Shown: positions 12,334-22,083 of the stretch, piece after piece
Position numbering within the stretch: position 1 is the stretch's first letter
How the letters are laid out: every line of letters starts with the position of its first letter
Assembly: GCA_018105865.1 (NCBI GenBank)
Contig: CM030869.1
Location: 3,347,025-3,411,024 of the forward strand
DNA: 64,000 nt
Source of the DNA: Metaphire vulgaris
Lineage: Eukaryota; Annelida; Clitellata; Crassiclitellata; Megascolecidae
Direction: 5' to 3'
Made by a program: the position numbers and the translations under genes
The notes under the pieces: model-generated
Seen by the model: the letters and a program-made list of their open reading frames with translations, nothing else
Databases searched by the model: none
Told to the model about the DNA's origin: nothing

Positions 12334-15300
12334 TATCATCACAATCATCATCATCATCGTCTTTGCTGATTTTAGCATTTTGACTATATGTTGGAGTTGG
12401 AGTAAGGACTTGTTTATCATTGATTTTATTTATTTTTCTCTTGGTAAATTTGCTCAGTGAGATAGAAAAAAGATAGCAGTGCAGAGATAGGATAGCAGGA
12501 AAAATGATGTTGACAGTGTGCATGTATGTTAGAAACCAATGCATTTGCTGTCTCTGACCCCAGGCTGTGGATTAACAGTTTCTAAACCTTAAGCCAACAA
12601 CTGTATCTTGCTAATCACTCTATCATACCTCAGGACCTACCTCTTCTCCTCTCGATGTCTTGTACATTGGAGATTACATGGAGTCTATTCTGTATTGGCT
12701 GCCTTGTCCTGCCAGAGTTAGGTTTCGCTTCTTGAGAACTGTTGCACTTTCTCTTATCGGTGCTGCTCCATCATATCTGGACGGCTATGTCTTCGGTCCA
12801 CAACCCAAGGTCTCCTCTGTGTGTCCTACGCTCGAACCTTTTTATTCCTGAAATGAGGCTTTGAGTCGGTTATCCCTATCCTCTGGAATGCTCTTCACCC
12901 CAATTCACGTGAATGCCTTCCTAAAATTGATAATGGTACGTTAGAGCCAATGTTTCCTGTAAGGTGGACGAGTGGGCGCTCATCCATAAACGGCGAGACA
13001 TGTGCCCCCTTCCCCCCAAATTTTTATACTGCCAAAAAAATTGCAGGAGCTTGAATTTTTTTATTAAATATTTAAATATTCAATATTCGACTTAAGTCAC
13101 AACAAGTGCTGCACTATATAATTATTTTTTCTCAGCGACTCAATTTAAGAGACGACTTCCGGTTCGGCACTTGGTTTCTTAGGGTTGCAGAATTAATTTT
13201 ATTAGCGCACATGATTTTGTTTCTTTGCCCGAAGCAAAATTGCCCCAAAGTTAGTTAACTAGGAAATTGTTGCCCAAGAGAGACTTCGTGCGCACACGAA
13301 CCCTCAAGAATTAGGGGGAACGTTGGTTAGAACCCTGTTATGGAGAGTTGAATAACACAAAGCCTTGGCTAACAGAGATCGTTTCTGTTGTATTTGTTTA
13401 GGTTCCCCTTATGCCGTGCCTGTGAGGATCACCATGTTGAAGACATTGTTATTCAGCCTATTACCTCTGGTTGGTATAACCGTTTTCGTCATATGCATTT
13501 TCTGGCTGTGGCGTCGAAAGAAGATAGCGTACTCGCACCAGCTGCCCACCCAGGAGCCACTGCCGGCGCCGGCGCCTTTCCCACCTCTGACCGAGTGGCC
13601 GGTTGAGCTGATCGAGGTGAAGGCGCGAGGCCGCTTCGGCTGCATCTGGCGGTCGCGCCTCAACGACGTCGAGGTCGCCGTCAAGGTGTTCCCGATGCCC
13701 GACCTGCAGTCGTGGAAGACCGAGTGCCGGTTCTACACTCTTCCGTACGTCGGCCGGCACGACTGCATCCTGCGCTTCATCGGCGCGCAGCGCAACTCGT
13801 TCGGCCCCAAGTCCGAGCTGTGGCTGATAACGGACTATCACCGGAGAGGGTCCCTGCACGACTACCTCAAGGCGAACGCCGTCGGCGTCAAGGAACTGTT
13901 CGTGGTCGCCGTGTCTGTGTGTCGCGGGCTCGCGTTCCTGCACGGCGTCGTGCACACGCGCGACTGCGAGAAGCCCTCGATCGCCCATCGAGACATCAAG
14001 AGCCGTAACGTGCTGCTGAAGGAAGACATGACGGCCTGCATCGCCGACTTTGGACTCGCTCTTGTACTAAATCAGAATCCGGGAGATGTACACGGACAGG
14101 TAACGTTATTATGAGGGGCACGGTGGCTGAGTGGTAGGATTCTTGACACTCAGACATAGGGTAGCTGGTTCAAGTCTGACTCCAGCCACTTTGTAGCAAC
14201 CTTGGCTAAGTTGTTCACCCTTAACCCCTTAACTGGGAACCCCGAATATATCCGTCCATTTTACATTGAGTTACAGTTAAATACACGGTTAAGGGGTTAA
14301 TTGGCCCACGCGTGATTCTTCACTTTGTGAATGACTTAACGTGCATTAGCAACCATATAATAATAATAATAATAATAATAATATATTATTATTATTATTA
14401 TTATTATTAATCTCTTTACCCAATTGACTTTGTCCTATTAAATATGTTTCAATAGGTGTTAAATGAGTTTCCTTATGTCTTTAAAGGGTTAACTTGATTA
14501 TGTATTAGTTTTCTCAATAATTGAATTTTGTGAGTCGTGTCATTTTCAGCCTGCTTACCCGAAATTTATGGCCAGTCAAGTTTTAAGTATCATTACTATC
14601 GATGGATGTTAGTGTAATCATAATGTAATCATTGTTGCTACTTTTTTAAATTTCTAGACACTTATTTGAATTGCTTCTTGAAAATAAATTTCATTATACT
14701 GGCAAGTACAGTAAAAGAGATACAATTAATATAGCTATAGGTATTAAACATGACTGTACCTGTTCACCTATGGAATGCTGTAGTAAGGTGGTTATGATAC
14801 CTGTGCTGAGTACCTATAGCCTGAGGAGCACAGGTTAATTACCTGACTTCATATGCTGGATATGCAAAGTTGAAGGTGCTAACTCATAAGGTCTACTGTG
14901 GGCTTTGAGCCTACTGAATGACATTAAACTTACTTACTTGCTTACTTACTTACTTCCTTACTTACTACTTGGCAACCTTGTGCAAGATGCTTATAGTCTT
15001 GATGTGAGGCACTTCAATGTCATGATTATATAGGTGTTTGAATTTCTCTTACATATATTATAACTAGAAATATGTGATATGTTTGTGTTGTAGTTAAAAG
15101 ATCTCGGCAAACAATCTGTATATTATAGTCTACATAGGATTTGACTGTTGTTAGGGTTGGGGTTATGATGTCATTGCGTTTAGCGCCCTATCAATTATTA
15201 TTATTATTCAATAGTCGCTTTTGTAGAATTCAACATTGACTCCTCAGTTTATTATTGTCTGTGCATAGGACTTATGAATGCATGCCACACGAGTTGAATC

Positions 15301-18300
15301 TGATTAATACAGTAGTAGAAATTGAAATTGTTTTAGCACTTAAACTGCCAGAACCAAGTATGCTCATATGCTCGGTTACATTGCATTTAGTTAGAAGGTA
15401 TCTGACAGTTTATGGGTTAATAAACTGACATTTTGCAAGGCAGTCATTCTGTATTCGTTTCGTGTTTGACTGTTCTTGTTTAGGCCTAATTCTGTTGGAA
15501 AAAGGGTTCTTGTCGGTTAATTCACCGCCAATAGTTTATTCAATAGGGTTTAGGGTTAGCTTTAGGGTTAGTGTTAGGGTTTGGGTTAGGGTTAAGTTGG
15601 CTGTGATTTTACCGAAAAGCCCTTACATTTACCCAATGTTGGCGGTGAATTAACCGACAAGTACCGGAAAAAGCATTGTATTTCAAACGGTAGTTACGTG
15701 TTTTTTTGTTTTTTTTTTTCAGGTTGGGACTCGTAGATATATGGCACCAGAGGTTCTCGATGGGTCGATCATCTTCAGTACCGAGTACTTTCTCAAGATT
15801 GATGTCTATGCACTGGCGCTCGTTCTGTGGGAACTTCTGTCCAGATGTGCCACTGGATCAGGCAAGCGGTTCATCTTTTGGCCATTTTCCACGACATCCA
15901 CTATTTTCCATGGGACTTATTTTATCGCGTTACGTTGTTAACTAATTAAATTGGAATTATGTTTTGAGTTCTTACTTGCCAGCCATGTTTTTCCGATGCA
16001 TGGGTTGTGATACAGTGAAACCCGCTTAATTGCATAGGTGCCGTGCAAGCCTTGCTTATGCAATTAACTGGGCTATGTGAATAGCCGGGGGACGTCTGAT
16101 AATTAATTGTACGCACAAAACACTGGTTCGGGTTTTTATGTTGATATGCGATTATGCGGGTTATGCAATTAAGCGGTATGCGATTAAGTGGGATCCGCTG
16201 TAATATGAACTTTCGGTTGACACGATTGACTAAGACTGGATAAGTGTATTTTAACCCCTAAAACCGCCTGACTCGAGTATACTTTTGTCAAATTGCATAT
16301 TGCTTCAGAGTATTTGGAGGTTTATGGGTTAATGTGGTTAGCAAGAGCTTTCAGTGCTTTGTTGTGGTTCCCCGAATCCCGTGTTAATGGAGTTTTACTG
16401 TATCATCTGGTTCCATGTCAATTCAGCACCAGTGTCTTCTGTCATGACCAAGTGTAACATAACTCTTTCAGTGCGGATGTCGGCTTCACTGGACGTCTAA
16501 GCCATAGCGTTGATGCAATTCCACATTCAAAGAGTTAAACAAGAATGAAATGACAGTGGCAACAGGGGTGTAGCGACCGGGGGGTATATCGGTATTTATA
16601 CCCCCCCACACACACACACAAAAAATCAGGCTACCTTAAAGTTTTTAATGTGTTTTCAAAGATTTTCAATGTTTTTAAAGATTTATATCTCCTCTCCCCC
16701 CTAAATTACATTATACCCCCCTCCCAAATCAAATTCCTGCCTACGCCCCTGAGTGGTGACAGTTTGCACACGCATTGGTTATCGTGAACCATTTCTGAAC
16801 TTTACACTTTGGTTTCGTTGATCTGCGCTTTCAGTTCCTGGGAAAGATCCACTCGATTATCTGACCTGCTAGAACTTCTCACGATGCCTTCTACTGCTGT
16901 TGAATGTCTGCTTAACTCTTAAGCCACCTGCCACCACATACTTTGGATCTATATGCAACAGTTACAGCGGTTTAAGGGTTAAAGCTTATTATGGTATGGT
17001 AGACGCCCCATGATTGAGGTATCAGATGACGTGAACCCGATTTTGATGCAGAGGTTTTTCAGATTTGGTTAAAATGGACTTTCACTGAAGTCAGTGTTAT
17101 TGTGTATGTGCTCCATTTTAATTGTAATGTGTAATATACTGTAATGTAATAGAATATTTATATTATTATTATTATTATTATTATTATCCAGGACAATTTA
17201 TATAGCGCTGTACGCATGGTATAAAATCCAAAATCAAAAGCGCTTTGACACCGCTGACATGTCAATGAAGTCCAGAAGGTGGCGATGTTAAAATCCACTG
17301 AGATGATGGAAAAACTTTGCTGCCGTGAAGAAGTCCGGCGCAAAGTCCTTTAGAAGCGGTCCTTCAAGGAAAACTGTAGCCCCATTGACATGCCAACGAG
17401 GAGCGGAAGATGATGTTGAAAGTCCGCGAGTTGGTAGTAGGAGTTTCTCCGTGCGGGTATAACCACCGGAAGAGTTCCTGGAGAAGCGGTCTTCCGCAAG
17501 AAGATAGTTCCGTCATCGAAATCGGCAAATCCGGCGAAGATGGAAAATCCAGCATAGTCCGAATGACAGCCAACCGCAGACCCGCCGAATTTTCACGCGG
17601 CAGCCGATGAGGCTGACTTTGGCGCACACCCGCGGACGGCGACGACTTGAACTTCCAGGACGACGTGGAAAGGTAGAGGACAGCACGAGACACGCCGGAA
17701 CCGAAGAGCGAAACGCCGTCCTCGCGAAGATGAAGGCTCGGCGAAGTCCGAACGAACCGTCGATCAGCGCATGGCGCTATAACAATAGCCAACATGGCGA
17801 CTCCTGCATAAAGCGGTGAGGATCGACTCGAGGCTTCCGAAACGACGCGAAACAGAAGAGGACGGCTGAAACTCCTCAGAAGACCGACGGACTCGAAAAA
17901 ATCCTCATCTCCGGCGCAAGATTCACGCCGAGGGCGTCAGAAATTGCGTCGAACGACGACGAAACGTGGCATGCACAAAACGCATGCAAGGCAGCCATAG
18001 ATAGGCGCCATAGATATATAGCACCATTTATGAAGAATCACTATGATTATTTTAGATTTTAACTGCTGATTACTGTGGTTGGATTGTTTTTAATCTTTTT
18101 GACGATTCATTTCTTGTTTTCGGGTCATTTTTAGTTTTAACCCCTTAACTGGGTGCCCCGAGTAACGCTCGTCCATTTTACATCGAGTTACAAATAGTTA
18201 CCCATTTAAGGCGTTAAGGCTGGCGCTGAACCACTTGAACGTTGTTCTTTTATGAACGAGGTTCATCTGGTGTCTTGGTGTTTTAGGCGCTGTTGGCGAC

Positions 18301-18987
18301 TATCGCATGCCGTTCGAGGATGAGGTGGGATGCCATCCTAGCCTTGAAGAGATGCAAGACGTGGTCGTTGGCAGGAAAGTTCGGCCGGTTCTCAAGCCGG
18401 AATGGTCGCAGCACGAGGCAAGCTGGATTCGCTGAAATTAGTTACATTCGGTGGCGTGTGGCGTCGCCAGGAATTTTGGGTTGGGGGGACAAAAGGGGCT
18501 GGCGTGTCAGATTCCTTACCCCAATCTCACACACAAAAACTTTCTCACACTTGCCCCCATTTGTCCCTCTCCCCCCCCCCTTCCGTGGCGACGCTAATGG
18601 TGACATTACATGTAAATTGCTGCACTTCTAGTCTAATAACTATGCCTGGTGGCTGTGATAGTGGCGTTGGCAGCAGAGATGGCGACTGTGATGATGTTGG
18701 AAAATACCCTTCTATATATAGCTCCTTCTATATATAGCTCCTTCTATATATAGCTCCAGTTCTAATGCTCCAAGTTATCAATCTATCCGAATTTATCCAA
18801 CAAATGTTAGATTGATTCCAGAGTGAAAAAGGAGACAGACTATGGAGGCAAAGCCAATGGGGGAAAGATGAGTTCTAGGACTAGATTTAAAAGTGCTTGG
18901 TTCACTGAAAGATGTAACAGGCATTGGGACGATAAATCCAGATTTTTGTTTGTTTGACACAGAAGATACTGTTACCAGTTTCATAAC

Positions 18988-19060
<73 letters not shown>

Positions 19061-20064
19061 ATACACAAATTGTGAAATGTGAACTGATTTTCAAAATGCT
19101 TTCATTGTTTGACTTAGAAATGCTGTGGTTAATTTTTATTTATTCATCAGTTTTGAATCATCTCCAATTGTGTGAAGAATTTTTTCGTAGTAAAATAGTT
19201 TTAATTATTTGGTTTATATTTTGAGACTGCGTTGCTAATTTGCTGTATAGATAGTTTATGATTGTTGTCTGTGATGACATTGAGGTAACTGTAGAGCTAA
19301 AGATGGTTATGAAATGAGTTGATGCATTGCTGGGTATTTGAACTACTTGTATTTGGTCATTGATGTTCTATGGATGAATGAATGAATGAATGAATGAATG
19401 GCTGAATGGCTGAATGGCTGAATGAATGAATGAAGTATTTGAAACTGTCAGGGCATTGGTGAAATCATATATTTTAGCGGTTGAGCCGAGTTAACCCTAT
19501 GACTACGACAATCCGTATAACCAAATAAGTTACGAAGCCAAAGTATCGGTCATATGTGGTGAATGGGTTAAGATCTACATTTAGGAGGAGAAAGATCGGT
19601 CGCCCGAGGCAATCCGATCTTATGGAACACCCTTCCAGACTTTGTCACTAACTCGACAACCGACAAACAGTTCGTTAGGAATCTGAAGACATGCTTGTTC
19701 AATGCGTCGTTTGACTGCTAACCTTATGTTGTGAAGCACTCTTGATTTAGGCTTAGGCCTTGTTATAGGGCTATATAAATTGTCGAAAATAATAATAATA
19801 ATAATAATAAGAATACTTTAATAATAATAATAATAATACTTGTCTGCTGAATTTTTCTACCAGGAACTCAGGACGCTTTGTACTACAATCGAAGAATGTT
19901 GGGACCAAGATCCCGAGGCTCGCTTATCTGCAGAGTGCATAGAGGCGCGGTTGCTGGCGCAGCTGGTGCCTCCCTCTCCTCCTCCCAACGCTACTACCTC
20001 TGCGCCGACGACTCTATCCATGTCCGAACTGCTGTCTGACGACGGCAAGCACATAGCAGTATAG
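11156..20064 (+). CDS. ACVR2: Activin receptor type II (serine/threonine kinase receptor), all exons except the signal-peptide exon
   Basis: Type II receptors of this family bind activin/BMP/GDF ligands at the plasma membrane and phosphorylate type I receptors. Join of exons 11156-11512, 13402-14099, 15723-15861, 18287-18417 and 19864-20064 (1,526 nt, 507 full codons plus stop, frame kept at every junction). In order: cysteine-rich ectodomain ending in the family motif [11 protein letters not shown], one membrane span ([18 protein letters not shown]), glycine loop GRFGCIW, VAVKVF lysine, HRDIKSRN catalytic loop, [12 protein letters not shown], and a short Ser/Thr/Pro tail ending [15 protein letters not shown] and GCWLDD point to ACVR2 rather than BMPR2 or the AMH receptor. 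The usual family length is about 510 residues, so only a short N-terminal exon is missing; I could not find it. Two introns are GC-AG. Exons are GC-rich, introns AT-rich and full of transposons. ACVR2A and ACVR2B cannot be told apart here. Confidence 0.95.
11688..11873 (+). mobile_element. pogo/Tigger-like foldback MITE (P1), 186 bp
   Basis: CAGTGAAACCCGCTTAATTG ... GGGATCCACTG, bordered by TA on both sides; almost the whole element folds on itself. Confidence 0.85.
11987..12026. repeat. (GT)n microsatellite
   Basis: Uninterrupted GT run after an AT-rich leader. Confidence 0.9.
12077..12250 (+). mobile_element. tRNA-derived SINE, family S2
   Basis: TGGTAGAGTACTGGTAGG (A-box-like) and GGTTTTGAAACGG (degraded B-box), then AAGCAAGTTGTTCACCCCTA shared with 14115 and 45256. 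Confidence 0.65.
12282..12359. repeat. (ATC)n microsatellite
   Basis: About 25 ATC units; the open frames here (poly-Ile, poly-Met, poly-Asp) are artefacts. Confidence 0.95.
12655..12935 (+). mobile_element. LINE reverse-transcriptase C-terminal fragment
   Basis: Frame-broken protein with [15 protein letters not shown] and [11 protein letters not shown], then PLECSSP/LWNAL-like text; the ILHWLP...APSYL pattern is typical of CR1/L2/Jockey-type LINE ORF2. Confidence 0.65.
12948..13325. mobile_element. hAT-like element, 378 bp, just upstream of the membrane-span exon
   Basis: Ends CAATGTTTCCTG and GGGGGAACGTTG; flanks GTTAGAGC / GTTAGAAC. Lies in the receptor intron, 76 bp before exon 13402-14099. 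Confidence 0.65.
13402..14099 (+). CDS. ACVR2: ACVR2 exon: transmembrane segment, kinase N-lobe and catalytic loop
   Basis: Acceptor TTGTATTTGTTTAG before 13402, donor GTAACG after 14099; starts in phase 1, ends in phase 0. At 698 bp it is the longest coding exon in the window. It encodes the stop-transfer RRKK after the membrane span, a proline-rich juxtamembrane piece, [21 protein letters not shown] (helix C), [10 protein letters not shown] and IADFGLAL, ending at HGQ just before the activation segment. About 60 % GC or more with frequent CpG, in sharp contrast to the flanking introns. Confidence 0.95.
14115..14345 (+). mobile_element. tRNA-derived SINE, family S2, with a piggyBac-like MITE inside
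   Basis: TGGCTGAGTGG A-box and GGTTCAAGTCT B-box. The MITE at 14221-14300 interrupts its tail, which resumes as TGACTTAACGTGCATTAGCAACC. Confidence 0.7.
14221..14300. mobile_element. piggyBac-like palindromic MITE, family A, 80 bp
   Basis: TTAACCCCTTAACTGGG ... GGTTAAGGGGTTAA, TTAA at both ends. Confidence 0.8.
14357..14410. repeat. Inverted (AAT)n-(ATT)n microsatellite
   Basis: AAT units switch to ATT units, giving a perfect fold-back. Confidence 0.9.
15334..15421. mobile_element. piggyBac-like palindromic MITE, family B (degenerate)
   Basis: AACTGCCAGAACCAAGTATG ... TGACAGTTTATGGGTTAA; same interior as 25109-25188. Confidence 0.6.
15505..15665. mobile_element. Inverted-repeat element with telomere-like core (T1)
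   Basis: 27-bp arms with one mismatch (15505-15531, 15639-15665; CGGTTAATTCACCGCCAA) around about 50 bp of degenerate TTAGGG repeats. Perfect 8-bp direct repeat GGAAAAAG at 15497-15504 and 15666-15673. It lies 57 bp upstream of a receptor exon. Confidence 0.75.
15723..15861 (+). CDS. ACVR2: ACVR2 exon: activation segment and APE motif
   Basis: A long T tract and CAG precede 15723. The exon opens [12 protein letters not shown] (kinase subdomain VIII) and runs through [17 protein letters not shown] to ATGS. No GT donor gives the right frame; the exon ends as TCAG|GCAAGC, a canonical GC-type donor. The split codon G|GC joins in frame to 18287. Confidence 0.92.
16013..16200 (+). mobile_element. 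pogo/Tigger-like foldback MITE (P1), 188 bp
   Basis: Close copy of 11688-11873, bordered by TA. Confidence 0.85.
16251..16332. mobile_element. piggyBac-like palindromic MITE, family B
   Basis: TTAACCCCTAAAACCGCC ... GGAGGTTTATGGGTTAA. Confidence 0.7.
16460..16537. mobile_element. piggyBac-like palindromic MITE, family C-like
   Basis: TAACTCTTTCAGTG ... CATTCAAAGAGTTAA; ends are the piggyBac pattern with CTC for CCC. Confidence 0.5.
16563..16751. mobile_element. hAT-type MITE, 189 bp
   Basis: CAGGGGTGTAGCGACC ... GCCTACGCCCCTG; flanks AGTGGCAA / AGTGGTGA. Confidence 0.75.
16912..16982. mobile_element. piggyBac-like palindromic MITE, family B
   Basis: TTAACTCTTAAGCCACC ... GCGGTTTAAGGGTTAA. 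Confidence 0.65.
17158..18020. other. Repeat-derived CpG-rich block within the receptor intron
   Basis: Starts with (ATT)n and the recurrent ACAATTTATATAGCGC...AAAGCGCTTTGACA motif also seen near 37855 and 57950, then unusually CpG-rich sequence to about 17960. Open frames on both strands match no family I know. Best read as part of a larger interspersed repeat. Confidence 0.4.
18137..18217. mobile_element. piggyBac-like palindromic MITE, family A
   Basis: TTAACCCCTTAACTGGGTG ... CATTTAAGGCGTTAA. Confidence 0.75.
18287..18417 (+). CDS. ACVR2: ACVR2 exon: kinase C-lobe
   Basis: Acceptor TTGGTGTTTTAG before 18287. The frame reads [20 protein letters not shown] and then [12 protein letters not shown], the conserved C-lobe. 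Read-through meets TGA after five more codons. The exon ends CACGAG|GCAAGC, a second GC donor, which joins phase 0 to 19864 and restores the family spacing between the Trp of PEW and the Cys of TLC exactly. Confidence 0.92.
18449..18599. mobile_element. hAT-type MITE 31 bp after a receptor exon
   Basis: GTGGCGTCGCCAGG near the left end, CCGTGGCGACGCTAATG at the right; flanks GTTACATT / GTGACATT. Same family as 3758-3964. Confidence 0.7.
18991..19058. repeat. (GT)n microsatellite
   Basis: About 34 GT units. Confidence 0.95.
19373..19434. repeat. (TGAA)n / TGGCTGAA tetranucleotide repeat
   Basis: Mixed AATG and GGCTGAAT units. Confidence 0.85.
19491..19571. mobile_element. piggyBac-like MITE, family C
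   Basis: TTAACCCTATGACTACG ... GTGAATGGGTTAA, TTAA at both ends. Confidence 0.6.
19575..19837 (+). mobile_element. LINE 3' end fragment with (AAT)n tail
   Basis: Encodes [19 protein letters not shown] then [18 protein letters not shown], the classic end of LINE ORF2, with a 3' UTR ending in AATAATAAT just upstream of the last receptor exon. Confidence 0.7.
19864..20064 (+). CDS. ACVR2: ACVR2 final exon: end of kinase domain, C-terminal tail and stop
   Basis: Acceptor TTTTTCTACCAG before 19864. Encodes [20 protein letters not shown] (kinase subdomain XI; the Arg is invariant), then a tail with SPPPN and Ser/Thr residues, ending KHIAV and TAG at 20062-20064. The 3' UTR follows; I could not place a convincing polyadenylation signal before the transposon at 20294. 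Confidence 0.94.
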   Translation, partial: ELRTLCTTIEECWDQDPEARLSAECIEARLLAQLVPPSPPPNATTSAPTTLSMSELLSDDGKHIAV

Positions 20065-20293
20065 CGCGCGCACGCGCCGTTTACTGCACAAACTGAGTTG
20101 AAATTTTCTGACTGTAACTAGAGAATACGCCATTAACTGCACTACTGACACGCGCCGTTCGTACGACCTCTCCGTGGGGGTCTTCAAGCGTTTACCTCGT
20201 TTAAACTGTAACTATTATCTTATTTAGTATTTCTGGTATGCGAAAAGATGATTTGTCTTGGAATTAGCAGATCTCTCTGCTGGGTTGGCACGC

Positions 20294-20642
20294 ATCTATG
20301 TTCCCTCTAAGGCAGAGATGTCATTTCACTGTTTTTCGGGGGGGGAGGTGGGCAAGACACTTTCGACATGACAGATTTGCGAAAAAGTTGACAGCCTTTT
20401 TTGCATGTCAGTCATTTTGTGTGGTTAGTTACTCTTTAGATTCGACATCAAGCCCCCTCCTTTATGGGTTGATGACCTTTTTTTTTGCTTTTCAGTCTTT
20501 TTACTTATTTAGCCAGGCAATTTTTACATTTTAAAAATTAAGTAACACAAACATTGGTGAGAAATTTTTTTTTCTAAAAATCAGGGGGCAACGTTGACCC
20601 CTCCTGCCCTCCCCTTTCTATCGGCTTAGAGGAAACATAGAT
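20294..20642. mobile_element. Hairpin-ended MITE, 349 bp, in the receptor 3' flank
   Basis: 18-bp terminal inverted repeat ATCTATGTTCCCTCTAAG (20294-20311, 20625-20642, one mismatch); interior like 6291-6562. It may be transcribed as 3' UTR. Confidence 0.65.
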
Positions 20643-20762
20643 TGGCACAGACCCAGTTTGATCGACATGCTGTTGTTATGCACGAGCTGTTTTGTGTGTG
20701 GAGTGCGTATAATCCGAAAAATTGAACGAAAACCGATTGGTCTTGGATTGGTACGTGCTGTG

Positions 20763-20943
20763 CAGGGCGCGATTTGTAGGCGGAATGGGGATTCCCCCCC
20801 CCCCACTGCCCAACTGCATCCCCCTTACTGCTACATCCTCCACCACTACATCCCCCCACTGCTACACTTCCCCAGCAACTACATCCTCTTCAAGCTCGAC
20901 ATATTCCCCCACCCCACTGCTCCATGTCACAAATCGCACCCTG
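20763..20943 (+). mobile_element. hAT-type MITE, 181 bp
   Basis: CAGGGCGCGATTTGTAGG ... ACAAATCGCACCCTG; flanks GTGCTGTG / ATGCTGTG. Sister copy at 39227-39400. Confidence 0.8.
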
Positions 20944-20971
20944 ATGCTGTGTGCGCTTGCCTGAAATGTCA

Positions 20972-21048
20972 TTAACCCTTAAACTACCAGGTACTTTGTA
21001 GCTATGTGCACTGTGCAGAATACTCGTTTCCGGTAGTTTAAGGGTTAA
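20972..21048. mobile_element. piggyBac-like palindromic MITE, family B
   Basis: TTAACCCTTAAACTACC ... GGTAGTTTAAGGGTTAA, 17-bp perfect arms. Confidence 0.8.
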
Positions 21049-21539
21049 TTTGAGGCTATCTCTGTTTGGACTGGTTGCCATGCTTTGCACGATTGACACG
21101 GTTGGTTGACCACAATTCGAGCTGCTGTCATGTTATTCGCGTGCGTTGAGTCCTATTAGTCATTTTGCTGTATATCTTTTATTCATTATTAGTGTTAGAT
21201 TATTATATTGCTATTTTTTTGTTATCAATAACTGTTCGGTTGGCATGGACACTTAGAACGTTGCGTCTTGTCTTGTGGTATGCATACCGTAATGGGTGCA
21301 CTGTGTGTGCGATCTTGCCTTGTTTCGACTGGTGCGCAGAAGCTGCGTACGATGATCGGGACTTATTATTTATTTAAGCTTTTTTGTCATATTTTACAGT
21401 ACGTTTAAACCTCACAATTTGTTCGTGCAGATTATAGGACGAGACATAATTTGAACGTTTACTTCGAAGTTGTTTGCTCTTAGTCCTTCTGTTTTTAAAA
21501 TTTGTTAAGGTTTAGCGCATAGGCAAAGTTTTGATGTGC

Positions 21540-21631
21540 TTAACCCTCTGAGCAACGATTTCTTTAGCGATCAGGCTATATACGCCTATCCGGCAGGTCG
21601 CTAAAGCGGCCTTGGGTATTCAAAGGGTTAA
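21540..21631. mobile_element. piggyBac-like MITE, family D
   Basis: TTAACCCTCTGAGCAACG ... TATTCAAAGGGTTAA with an internal hairpin. Confidence 0.55.
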
Positions 21632-22003
21632 GTCTTGGCGCCTATTTGCTGAGGTATGGCCTATGATGGGAACAACATTCATCAGTTGAATTTGTATTTA
21701 TTTGCGATCGGTATCTTGAGTTAACTAATCGACTTCCGGCATTTTAGCACAGTTACGTAAGGTCATTGTACATACTTATTTGAGAATTTTTTTTATGCTG
21801 GTACATTTCTGGTTGAATGGTCATGTTGAACTGTCACATGACTGGCTGATGTCATGCTTTCAGGTCAGAACTGTTTAGTTTAAAGTGAATTTTATTCATT
21901 TAACGTTTAATATTTAAGTTGTACAATATCGACCGTTACCTCTTTTTATTGAGACCTGGTATATAATGATTGAAGTTGCCATCTTGTTTCATCATTAGTC
22001 ATT

Positions 22004-22083
22004 GTAACCCTTAAACCGCCAAATACTTTGTAACTATATGCAATTTTATCGAGTATACTCAGTTCTGGCGGTTTAAGGGTTAG
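22004..22083. mobile_element. piggyBac-like palindromic MITE, family B
   Basis: GTAACCCTTAAACCGCC ... GGCGGTTTAAGGGTTAG; arms match, TTAA mutated at both ends. Confidence 0.75.

Noticed and set aside
12164..12544. Open frames with poly-Ile, poly-Met and poly-Asp
   Set aside because: Pure products of the (ATC)n microsatellite.
17364..17819. Overlapping open frames in the CpG-rich intron block
   Set aside because: Open on both strands with no motif; lies between two receptor exons whose splicing excludes it.
11137..20064. Functional link between the activin receptor and DIP2 because FSTL1 has been proposed as a DIP2A ligand
   Set aside because: Adjacency of two genes in an animal genome is weak evidence; nothing in the sequence supports co-regulation.
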